Assembly: GCF_032484785.1 (NCBI RefSeq)
Contig: NZ_JAUETR010000001.1
Span: forward strand, 3,103,501 to 3,167,500
DNA: 64,000 bases
Direction of reading: 5' to 3'
Origin: Bradyrhizobium sp. SZCCHNS1050
Lineage (GTDB): Bacteria; Pseudomonadota; Alphaproteobacteria; Rhizobiales; Xanthobacteraceae
A program made the translations under genes and the position numbers. A model generated the notes under the pieces. That model saw nothing but the letters and a program-made list of their open reading frames with translations, had not been told where the DNA came from and searched no databases. How positions within the stretch are numbered: the stretch's first letter is position 1; each line of letters opens with the position of its first letter. Positions 10,810 through 18,464 of the stretch are shown here, piece by piece.

Positions 10810-12108
10810 TCAGGTTGTTGACAGGCTCGCGACCGTCGCCCCCTCGGCAATGGTCCGCGGCGCGGCATTGAGCTGCTCGATGGCAAACCCTGCCGCCTTC
10901 TTGTAGCCGGCCATGAACGCGTCGCGCTCGGCCGGTGGGATGACCTCGTCAATATTGGTGAAGGTCCCGCCGCAGCGCTCGTCGACCAGATTGAGCAGGC
11001 CGAACGGGCCGGCGCCGCGGTTGCGCAGGATGACAGCCGAAATCGGGCCGCACAGTTTCTCGTCATAGGCGGCGAGCGCCGCCGGCGTCACGCCGTGCGC
11101 CAGCAGGCAGGTGCCGAGCACGCGGGCGTCGACGATCGCCTGGCTCGCGCCATTGGAGCCGGTCGGGTACATCGCATGCGCGGCGTCGCCCATCAGCGCG
11201 ACCGGGCCATCGACCCAGGTCGAGACCGGATCGCGGTCGATCATAGGGTTCTCATAGGCGCCATCGGCGCCGGCGATCAGCGCGGGCACGTCGAGCCAGT
11301 CATAGGTCCAGCCGGCGAAGTGATGCGCAAACTCCTGCACCGGGACCTGGCGGAACCAGCCGGTCTGCTTCCAGCCCTCGGTGTTGTCCATCGTCACTTC
11401 CGCGATCCAGTTGATCAGCGCCAGCCCCGTCTTCGGGTCGGGATGCGAGATCGGATAGACCACGACGCGATGGCGGTGAGTACCCAGCCCGACGAAGGAC
11501 GAGCCGGTGCGCATCGGCTTCGCCCAGGTGACGCCGCGCCACATCACCGCGCCGCCCCAATGGATCGGCGGCTGCGCCGGGTGCATCTGCGCGCGCACCG
11601 CCGAGTGGATGCCGTCGGCGCCGATCAGGAGCCGCCCGCGCCGCTCGGAGCGCGACCCATCGGCATGCTCGACGCGTGCGGTCACGGAGCCGTCCGCATG
11701 CTTCTCATAGCCGCTGACGCGGCTGCCGAGCCGCACGCAATCAGCGCCAGCCCGCTGTACCAGCCGGCTGTAAAGCAGCATGTGCAGCCTGCCGCGGTGA
11801 ACCGCATATTGCGGCCAATTGTAGCCGGCAAGCAGCCCGCGCGGCTCGGAATAGATGTCGTTGCCGTTCAGCCCGACCAGCGCCCATTCCTTCGCGGGCA
11901 CGCCGACCTGATCGAGATCGTCGGCGCCAATGCCCAGATCATACAGCTCGCGCACGGCATTGGGCTGCAGGTTGATGCCGACCCCGAGCGGCCGCATCTC
12001 GCGCACGCTCTCGTAGACGACGCAGGGCACGCCGATCTGCTGCAGGGTGAGTGCGGTCGCAAGGCCGCCGATGCCGCCGCCGGCGATGATGACAGGAAGG
12101 TCGGTCAT
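10810..12108 (-). CDS. FAD-dependent aromatic-ring monooxygenase family protein
   Basis: A 432-residue class A flavoprotein monooxygenase of the salicylate/6-hydroxynicotinate hydroxylase type. The FAD Rossmann motif is at the very N-terminus (IIAGGGIGGLATALTL), the DG motif is at about 155 (LIGADGIHSAVRAQ) and the second FAD motif near 300 (ALMGDAAHAMYPTGSNGAS). It would hydroxylate an aromatic or other small substrate using NAD(P)H and oxygen; the substrate cannot be told. Starts at 12108 or 12114 (two close ATGs) are equally possible. It begins the minus-strand run that ends with the caspase gene, only about 30 bp from the hexosaminidase. Confidence 0.82.
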   Translation of the reverse strand: MTDLPVIIAGGGIGGLATALTLQQIGVPCVVYESVREMRPLGVGINLQPNAVRELYDLGIGADDLDQVGVPAKEWALVGLNGNDIYSEPRGLLAGYNWPQYAVHRGRLHMLLYSRLVQRAGADCVRLGSRVSGYEKHADGSVTARVEHADGSRSERRGRLLIGADGIHSAVRAQMHPAQPPIHWGGAVMWRGVTWAKPMRTGSSFVGLGTHRHRVVVYPISHPDPKTGLALINWIAEVTMDNTEGWKQTGWFRQVPVQEFAHHFAGWTYDWLDVPALIAGADGAYENPMIDRDPVSTWVDGPVALMGDAAHAMYPTGSNGASQAIVDARVLGTCLLAHGVTPAALAAYDEKLCGPISAVILRNRGAGPFGLLNLVDERCGGTFTNIDEVIPPAERDAFMAGYKKAAGFAIEQLNAAPRTIAEGATVASLSTT

Positions 12109-12318
12109 GGGCATGGGTCCGTCGCGCCTGAACTCGGGAAACAAAGCTCGAAAGGAGGGTCGATAGGGATGCTGGCACGACGCGTGCAGCGCGCGGATCG
12201 CCTCCCTCGATCCATCCGTGGCCAGCGTTATCCGCCGGTCTGTGGCAAAGGCCTAATTCAGAAGGCCAGCCGAAACAAGGGGAATGGGCAATCCGCGCCG
12301 TCATGGTAGGCTGGTGCC

Positions 12319-13341
12319 ATGCACCGTCCAACTCTCTCCCTCTGTGCGGCCCTGTTGCTGGCCGGCCTGGCGAGTCCCGCGACCGCCTTCGACGTCGAGG
12401 CTCATCGCGGCGGGCGGGCACTGCATCCGGAGAACACGCTGCAGGCCTTCGCCGCAGCGCTCGCGTTGGGCGTCGATACGCTGGAGCTCGATGTCGGCGC
12501 CACGGCCGACGGCGTGCTGGTCGTCTCGCACGAGCGGCGGCTCAATCCCGATCTCGCCCGCGACGCTTCCGGCAACTACGTCGCGCCGCCCGGACCGCTG
12601 CTGATCGACCTGCCGCTGGCCGAGGTGCAGTCCTACGATGTCGGCCGGATTCGCCCCGGCAGCGACTATGCCAGGCAGTTTCCGGAGCAGCAGCCGCTCG
12701 CAGGCGACGTGCCGCCGCGCATTCCGACCCTGAAGCAGCTGTTCGATCTCGTCAGGCGCTCGGGAGACGACCATGTGCGTCTCAACATCGAGACCAAGCT
12801 CGATCCGGCGTTTCCCAACGAAGCGCCTGACCCGGCGCGGTTCGTCAGCCTGCTGCTCGGCCTGATCGATGCTGAGCAGTTCGCGGATCGCGTCATGATC
12901 CAGTCGTTCGACTGGCGCACCCTGCAGTTGGTACAGCAACGCGCACCTCGGATTCCAACCGTCTATTTGTCACTGCAGCGGGGCAAGGCGCCGACGGTGT
13001 CGTTGACCGCGGCCACCCGCTGGACCGCCGGCTTCAATCCTGCCGATCACGGCGGCTCGCTGCCGCGCACGATCAAAGCGGCCGGGGGCAAGGTGTGGTC
13101 GCCCTATTTCGCCGACGTCACGCCGGAGTTGGTCGCCGAAGCGCATGCGCTCGGGCTGCAGGTCGTGGTCTGGACCGTGAACAAGCCGGAGGACATGGCG
13201 CGGCTGATCGACACCGGCGTCGATGGCATCATTTCCGATCGGCCGGATGTGCTGCGCAAGGTTGCTGCCGACAAGGGGGTGGCAAATCCAACGGGGGAGC
13301 TGCGGCTGCAATCGACGAAGCCAAGGGCGCATCCGGACTAG
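12319..13341 (+). CDS. Exported glycerophosphodiester phosphodiesterase
   Basis: A 340-residue GDPD-family enzyme with a Sec signal peptide (residues about 1-23, ending SPATA). The catalytic motif AHRGGRALHPENT follows at once, then LELDVGATADG with metal-binding acidic residues and VSHE; WTVNKPEDMARLIDTGVDG and the closing ISDRPD are the usual C-terminal hallmarks. It hydrolyses glycerophosphodiesters to glycerol-3-phosphate and an alcohol in the periplasm. The tail after about 320 is non-conserved. It converges on a GNAT gene across a repeat-like palindrome. Confidence 0.9.
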   Translation: MHRPTLSLCAALLLAGLASPATAFDVEAHRGGRALHPENTLQAFAAALALGVDTLELDVGATADGVLVVSHERRLNPDLARDASGNYVAPPGPLLIDLPLAEVQSYDVGRIRPGSDYARQFPEQQPLAGDVPPRIPTLKQLFDLVRRSGDDHVRLNIETKLDPAFPNEAPDPARFVSLLLGLIDAEQFADRVMIQSFDWRTLQLVQQRAPRIPTVYLSLQRGKAPTVSLTAATRWTAGFNPADHGGSLPRTIKAAGGKVWSPYFADVTPELVAEAHALGLQVVVWTVNKPEDMARLIDTGVDGIISDRPDVLRKVAADKGVANPTGELRLQSTKPRAHPD

Positions 13342-13419
13342 CGGAGCCGAGAGCTCTCACGCGTCGGAATCCGTGGCTCCTGACAGGATCATAGGCGATG
13401 AGTCGCGGCATAGACAGTC

Positions 13420-13482
13420 GGCTCCCTCTCCTCGTTCTGACGAGGGAGGAGGCCGGGGTGAGGCGCCGCCGCGCGGGGATAC
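13420..13482. repeat. Degenerate member of the CCCTCTCC...GGAGAGGG palindrome family
   Basis: CTCCCTCTCCTCGTTCTGACGAGGGAGGAGG followed by CCGGGGTGAGGC resembles one half of the larger repeats at 18241-18399 and 26743-26903. Like them it lies between convergent gene ends (GDPD and GNAT), so it could act as a shared terminator. Confidence 0.5.
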
Positions 13483-13564
13483 TTTGTTGTCCGACCTGTC
13501 GTCACTCCCCCTGACTGCACGTTCGATGCATCCGGACACCCAAGCACCGTTCGCGCCAGCCTGG

Positions 13565-14035
13565 TCAAGCCACCAGCCGTTTGGTCATGAACAGGCTGAG
13601 CGGATCGAGTCGGTAGATCCCGAACGGCCCGCAATCCTGATAGCCGGAGCTGCGATAGAGCTGGATCGCCTGCGGCTGTCTGATGCCCACTTCGAGGCTC
13701 ACGCGGCCAAGCCCGCGACCTTGGGCCTCGTCTTCCAACGTCATGAGGAGCCTGCGTCCGAGCCCACAGCCGCGGGCGGTTTCGCGGACGAACAATCGCT
13801 TGATCTCGGCGTGTCCTGGACCAATGAGCCGAAGGGCGATCGACCCGAGCAGCGTCCCGTCACGACGGGCGGCAAAAAATGCGGCCCCGGGCACCGAAAG
13901 CGCGTGGGCATCGACGGGATGATTGCTTTCAGCAGGGTATAGCGTCCGCAGAAAGGCATTGGCCTCCGCGATGAGGTCGGCCACATCAGCCTGTCTGGCA
14001 TCTTCGATCGCGATGGTGATGTCGGTTGGGTTCAT
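13565..14035 (-). CDS. GNAT-family N-acetyltransferase
   Basis: A 156-residue acetyltransferase. The acetyl-CoA loop is seen as RGCGLGRRLL near residues 95-104 (pattern R/Q-x-x-G-x-G/A), preceded by the strand EIKRLFVRETA and followed by LEVGIRQPQAIQLYRSSGY, typical of the fold. The substrate (amino acid, peptide or drug) cannot be told. The ATG at 14035 is chosen over one at 14074. It lies 100 bp after the end of the acyl-CoA synthetase gene on the same strand. Confidence 0.82.
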   Translation of the reverse strand: MNPTDITIAIEDARQADVADLIAEANAFLRTLYPAESNHPVDAHALSVPGAAFFAARRDGTLLGSIALRLIGPGHAEIKRLFVRETARGCGLGRRLLMTLEDEAQGRGLGRVSLEVGIRQPQAIQLYRSSGYQDCGPFGIYRLDPLSLFMTKRLVA

Positions 14036-14136
14036 CCGTCCCGGCCTGGCAAACGTGACGAAACGCGTCAGCATCGTGCCAGAGCACCACCGTCCCGATC
14101 AAATGCCGAGACGGCTGTCTCACCCGGAATCGCGGC

Positions 14137-16044
14137 TCACTCCATCACCACCTCGTGCCGGATCACGAACGGCGCCAGCAATGTGTGCACCTCGTTCTCG
14201 ACCGCCTCGCGGGTCTCCGCCGGCACGTTGCGCAAGGTCACCGTCGCGATGCTGCCGTGGCTGCCGTGCGGTCCGACCTTGACGCTGCAATCGATGCCGC
14301 GGTCGGTCAGTTGCGACAACACCTTGGCGAACACCCGCGTCGCGGCGTCCCAGCGCAGTTGCGGCTTGAACACCTTGCCGACGCCGGTCACCGGCATCGG
14401 ATCGATCGGGATGATCTGCACCGGCACCGCGGCGCGCTCCGGAGTGCGGGCGCGCACCCAGTCCTCCAGCTCGCCCGGTTGCACGCTCGCGCCGGGCTTG
14501 AGCTGCACATAGCCGATCGGCAGCTCGCCCGCATAGGCGTCGGGCTGACCGACCACCGCGGCGAAGCCCACGGCCGGATGCTGGAACAGGATCTCCTCGA
14601 TCGGCGCCGGATCGATGTTGTGGCCGCCGCGGATCACGAGGTCCTTGGCGCGGCCAGTGATCCACAGGAAGCCGTCGGCATCGAGCCGGCCGAGATCGCC
14701 GGAATTGACCCAATGTCCCTGGACGAAGGCGCCCTTGTTGTGGGCGTCGTCGAGATAGCCGGAGAACACGCCGGGCCCGGCCATGATGACGACGCCGATC
14801 TCATCCGTTGCGCAGTCGCGCTCATAGCGCCCGTCGGCATCGAGCTTGACGATCCGCACCTTCGCGTAAGGCAGCGGCAGGCCGACCGAGCCGAGCCGGA
14901 TCGGCTGGTCCGGATAGGCCATGGTGTGCACGCTCGCGGTCTCGGTCATGCCGTAGACCTCGATCACCGGCAGCTTGAGCTTGTCCATGATCGCCTGCCC
15001 CACGGCGACCGGAATCGCCGAGCCGCCGCCCGCGGCATAGCGCAGACTGGAGATGTCGGCGGCGCCTTGCGGCACCGCGAGCGTCGCCGCCAGCACCGTC
15101 GGCACGCTCGACAGCGTCTCCGGCTTGAAGCGCTGCACCAGACCCCAGATGTTGCGCACCGCATTCGGATTGCGCCAGCCGGCGCCCGACAGCACGACGA
15201 GGGACCCGCCCGCCGACAGCGTCTGCAGCGCCTGGGTCAGCGATCCCCCGACATGGAATAGCGGCATGCCGAACAGCAAGGTGCCGCCGGGCTTGGCCTT
15301 CAGGACCAGGTTGATCCCCCAGGCCTGATAGACCTGGTTGCCATGGCTGTGGCGCACCAGCTTCGGCGTGCCGGTCGTGCCGCCGGTGTGGAAATAGGCG
15401 GCGGTGTCGCTGGCCTTGATCTGCCGGCCGCTGACGAGGTGGTCGCTCGGCTGCGCTCCGATCAGGTCGTTGAACGCGTGAATGCCGTTGGCGGGGTCAC
15501 CGCCGCCGCCATGCACCTGCACGATCGCCTTGAGGTGCTTGAGGCCGCCGCGCACCTTCTCGACCTTCTGCCAGATGTCGGTGCCGGGCAGGGGGCCGAG
15601 CGCCACCAGCACCTTGGTCCTGGCGGCATCGAGAATCTCGGTGATCTGGTGCGGCTCGAGCAGCGGATTGACCGGGTTGGCGATGCCGGCGGCCTCGGCG
15701 CCGAACAGCGTGACGAAGGCGTCGGGCACCAAAGGCAGCATGAAGCTGACGACGCCGTCGGGGCCGACGCCGAGCGCATGAAACATGTTCGCCGCCTGCG
15801 TCACCCGGGCGATGAAGTCGCGATAGGAGATCACCACCGGCGTGTCGGCCGGATCGGCGTTGGGCAGAAACTGGATCGCCGGCGCATCCGGATTGGCGGA
15901 CGCCCCGCATTTCAGCGCCTCATAGGTGCTCTGCGCCGCGATCCGTTCGCTGTACGGCGTCTGCTCGAAGGCGCGGATGTCAGCGGTGCTTGCGAATGTC
16001 GGATAATCGCTGCCGATGGCGCGATCGAGCAGGTGAATGCCCAT
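14137..16044 (-). CDS. Acyl-CoA synthetase (AMP-forming)
   Basis: A 635-residue member of the adenylate-forming enzymes, slightly longer than the usual 540-560. The AMP-binding signature YFHTGGTTGTPKLVRHSH is near residue 220, and VIEVYGMTETASVHTMAYP and GRAKDLVIRGGHNIDP give the adenylation and hinge regions. It would activate a fatty or aromatic carboxylate to its CoA thioester. The ATG at 16044 begins the family sequence (GIHLLDRAIGSDYP). A MarR-type regulator gene lies upstream on the same strand, a common pairing for acyl-CoA control. Confidence 0.87.
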   Translation of the reverse strand: MGIHLLDRAIGSDYPTFASTADIRAFEQTPYSERIAAQSTYEALKCGASANPDAPAIQFLPNADPADTPVVISYRDFIARVTQAANMFHALGVGPDGVVSFMLPLVPDAFVTLFGAEAAGIANPVNPLLEPHQITEILDAARTKVLVALGPLPGTDIWQKVEKVRGGLKHLKAIVQVHGGGGDPANGIHAFNDLIGAQPSDHLVSGRQIKASDTAAYFHTGGTTGTPKLVRHSHGNQVYQAWGINLVLKAKPGGTLLFGMPLFHVGGSLTQALQTLSAGGSLVVLSGAGWRNPNAVRNIWGLVQRFKPETLSSVPTVLAATLAVPQGAADISSLRYAAGGGSAIPVAVGQAIMDKLKLPVIEVYGMTETASVHTMAYPDQPIRLGSVGLPLPYAKVRIVKLDADGRYERDCATDEIGVVIMAGPGVFSGYLDDAHNKGAFVQGHWVNSGDLGRLDADGFLWITGRAKDLVIRGGHNIDPAPIEEILFQHPAVGFAAVVGQPDAYAGELPIGYVQLKPGASVQPGELEDWVRARTPERAAVPVQIIPIDPMPVTGVGKVFKPQLRWDAATRVFAKVLSQLTDRGIDCSVKVGPHGSHGSIATVTLRNVPAETREAVENEVHTLLAPFVIRHEVVME

Positions 16045-16273
16045 GGCCTGTCCTCCCTGTGTCGTGTCCTCGTCCGGCGGTTTTGGTCCCGCCGGTGATC
16101 GCGCGCGGGCTCTATGCGGCCCGTTCGTCGCGATCGTCACAGGACAGGATGAGGGAGGATTCGTCTTGCGTCTATCCCGGCGTTGCCGGGCGGACCGCCC
16201 GATTTGCCGCAGGCGAGGAGACGAGGCGTGGTCAAGTCGTCTTGATGCGACGCGAAGACCGCTCCGATTTCCG

Positions 16274-16347
16274 CGTCATTGCGAGCGCAGCGAAGCAATC
16301 CAGGGTGGTGGGGGGCTCTGGACTGCCTCGCTGCGCTCGCAATGACG
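16274..16347. repeat. Dispersed palindromic repeat (CGTCATTGCGAGCGCAGCG type)
   Basis: A 30-nt arm at 16274-16303 pairs with a 30-nt arm at 16318-16347, 28 of 30 positions matching, around a 14-nt loop. It would form a very stable hairpin on either strand. It lies in the 346-bp gap between the MarR gene and the acyl-CoA synthetase gene; the rest of the gap shows nothing else that I can support. Confidence 0.88.
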
Positions 16348-16390
16348 GGAGGATAGAGCTTAGCCCTGAATGTCGGCAGCGCAGCGTGCC

Positions 16391-16834
16391 TCAGCTCGCC
16401 GCGTCGATCAGATTTTCCAAGAGCCGCTTCAGCTCGCCGGTGGCCTTGTCGCCGTAGTTCTCCAGGATGTGCGCCTCCTGGCTGGCGGCCAGCGAGTTCA
16501 GCCGCTTGCATAGCGCCTTGCCATGATCGCTGATGAACATCAGCACCTTGCGCCGGTCGTGGGCGTCCTGGCGGCGGTAGACCAGCGAGTCGGAGACCAT
16601 GCGGTCGATCATCTTGGTCAGGGTCGGGTGGTTCAGCAGGACCGCGTCGGCGAGATCGCCCATCGAGTGCCCCTCGCCGTCGGAGAGCACCTTGAGGATG
16701 CGCCACTGCTCGACGGGCACGCCCTCGGTGCTCAGGCGTGACTCCAGCTGCCGGTTGATCTCCCGGTTGGCCTGCGCGAGCAGGTAGGCGAGATGTTCGG
16801 TGAGGGGGCTGTTGGGATGGGGCGGTTTGGCCAC
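16391..16834 (-). CDS. MarR-family transcriptional regulator
   Basis: A 147-residue winged-helix repressor. The recognition helix region is LLNHPTLTKMIDRMVSDSLV, followed by the wing with RRQDAHDRRKVLMFIS, the classical MarR DxR pattern. The GTG start at 16834 (protein AKPPHPNSPLTEHL) gives a normal MarR length, but no strong ribosome site supports it; an ATG at 16900 would add 22 residues. It likely controls the acyl-CoA synthetase gene downstream or the divergent binding-protein gene. Effector unknown. Confidence 0.88.
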   Translation of the reverse strand: MAKPPHPNSPLTEHLAYLLAQANREINRQLESRLSTEGVPVEQWRILKVLSDGEGHSMGDLADAVLLNHPTLTKMIDRMVSDSLVYRRQDAHDRRKVLMFISDHGKALCKRLNSLAASQEAHILENYGDKATGELKRLLENLIDAAS

Positions 16835-17019
16835 GGTGAACTTCGCTTGCGGTCCCGACTTGAATGAATGTCCGGCAGTAGCTGCCCGATCTATATGCAT
16901 CCTAATTCTTGAACATTCAACATTTTCGAATAGGATATTTGCCGAACGCGTGCTGATTTTGACGGCGTATGACCGCCGGCCCACAATGGGCCAGGCACGG
17001 TTGCGGCCAAGGAGTGGGT

Positions 17020-18201
17020 GTGCTCTCGACAGGATCTGTCACGGCCGGGCGTCTCCGTCTGCCGCCATCCCTGCTGTTCAGGAGCCCGCCCCGGCGGGCC
17101 GGCCTTCCTGCACTCGCCCCCTTCGATCCTGACCGTATCCAGCGGCGCGGCTCCCAGAACAGGCTGCGCATTGGCAACTTCCTCACCTTCTCCGGGTCAC
17201 CCGGCATCTGGGGGCCGGCCGCGACCAACAGCGCGCTGCTCGCGGTGTCCGACATCAACCGCCACGGTGGCATTCTCGGGCGCGAGATCGAGTTGTCGTT
17301 CTACGATTCCGGCGGGCCGGCGGACGAGGTGGCCGAGCGCGCGAGGGACGCGCTCGAATTCGACGACATCGACGTGGTCATGGGCTCGCATATCAGCGCG
17401 GTGAGGCTGGCGCTGCGCCGGCTCACCCGCGGGCGCATCCCGTATGTGTATACGCCGGTCTATGAAGGCGGCGAGCGCACGCCCGGCGTGATGGCGATCG
17501 GCGAGACGCCGCACAGCCAGACGCGCCCCGCCATCCACTGGCTGGCGGAGAACAAGCGCGCCCGGCGCTGGTATCTGATCGGCAGCGACTATGTCTGGCC
17601 GTGGCAGTCGCACCTCCAGACCAAGACCTTCATCACCGAGGCCGGCGGCCAGGTGGTCGGCGAGGAGTTCGTGCCGGTGGGCGAGGATGATCACGAGGCG
17701 CATCTGGCGCGGATTCGCGCCGCCAGGCCCGATGTCGTGCTGATCTCGCTGATCGGCACCGACAGCATTACCTTCAATCGCGCCTTCGGCGAGTCGGGCC
17801 TCGCCGCGACCACGCTGCGTCTCGCCGGCGCGGTGGACGAAACGGTGCTGCTCGGCATCGGCGCCGACAACACCGAGAACCTGTATTCGGCCTCCGGCTA
17901 TTTCAGCTGCATCGGCTCCAAGGCCAATGACGCGTTCATGAGCCGCTACACCGCGATGTTCGGCGCCGATGCGCCGCCGGTCGGATCGGTCGGCCAGTCG
18001 AACTACGAGGGCCTGCGCTTTCTCAAGGCGGCCGCCGAGCGCGCCGGCTCGCTGTCCCTGCGACCGCTCGCTGCCGCCGGCCGCAACATCGTCTATTCCG
18101 GCGCGCGCGGCGAGGTGACGATCCGGCAGGGCCGCGCCGGCATGGCGATGCATCTCGCCGCGGCCGACGGGCTCGACTTCAAGATCATCCGAACGTTCTG
18201 A
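17020..18201 (+). CDS. AmiC/UrtA-type ligand-binding protein (Peripla_BP_5)
   Basis: A 393-residue type I binding-protein fold of the group holding AmiC (amide sensor), UrtA (urea) and FmdD (formamide). Hallmarks are IGNFLTFSGSPGIWGP, SDINRHGGILGREIEL and GSDYVWPWQSH. The GTG at 17020 is preceded by AAGGAG with 5-nt spacing, so it is preferred over the ATG at 16969. No clear signal peptide is seen with either start, which fits an AmiC-like cytoplasmic sensor better than an ABC transporter receptor, and no permease or ATPase genes are adjacent. It is divergent from marR. Ligand is unknown. Confidence 0.75.
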   Translation: MLSTGSVTAGRLRLPPSLLFRSPPRRAGLPALAPFDPDRIQRRGSQNRLRIGNFLTFSGSPGIWGPAATNSALLAVSDINRHGGILGREIELSFYDSGGPADEVAERARDALEFDDIDVVMGSHISAVRLALRRLTRGRIPYVYTPVYEGGERTPGVMAIGETPHSQTRPAIHWLAENKRARRWYLIGSDYVWPWQSHLQTKTFITEAGGQVVGEEFVPVGEDDHEAHLARIRAARPDVVLISLIGTDSITFNRAFGESGLAATTLRLAGAVDETVLLGIGADNTENLYSASGYFSCIGSKANDAFMSRYTAMFGADAPPVGSVGQSNYEGLRFLKAAAERAGSLSLRPLAAAGRNIVYSGARGEVTIRQGRAGMAMHLAAADGLDFKIIRTF

Positions 18202-18240
18202 GTAACGCTGCGCCGAGCTTGGCCGGGCTGCGTGCCGCGG

Positions 18241-18399
18241 TCACCCTCCCCTGGAGGGGAGGGTCGCCTCACGGGGCGCGAAGCGGCGCGTGAGGCGGGG
18301 TGGGGTGATCTCTCCTCTGGAGCCGGCGCGTGGAGACATCACCCCACCCCGCTCGCCCGCTTCGCGTGCGATCGACCCTCCCCCTCCAGGGGAGGGTGA
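18241..18399. repeat. Nested palindromic repeat, copy A
   Basis: About 159 bp with nested inverted repeats: outer arms TCACCCTCCCCTGGAGGGG and its complement at the right end, inner arms GGCGGGGTGGGGTGATCTC and its complement. It is near-identical to the element at 26743-26903. It lies between the convergent ends of the binding-protein gene and the GGDEF-EAL gene. Confidence 0.9.
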
Positions 18400-18464
18400 G
18401 CCATCACATTCGCGGCCGCCTGTTCAGTTCAGCCGCAAGGCAATCACGATGACAAGATCTGCCG

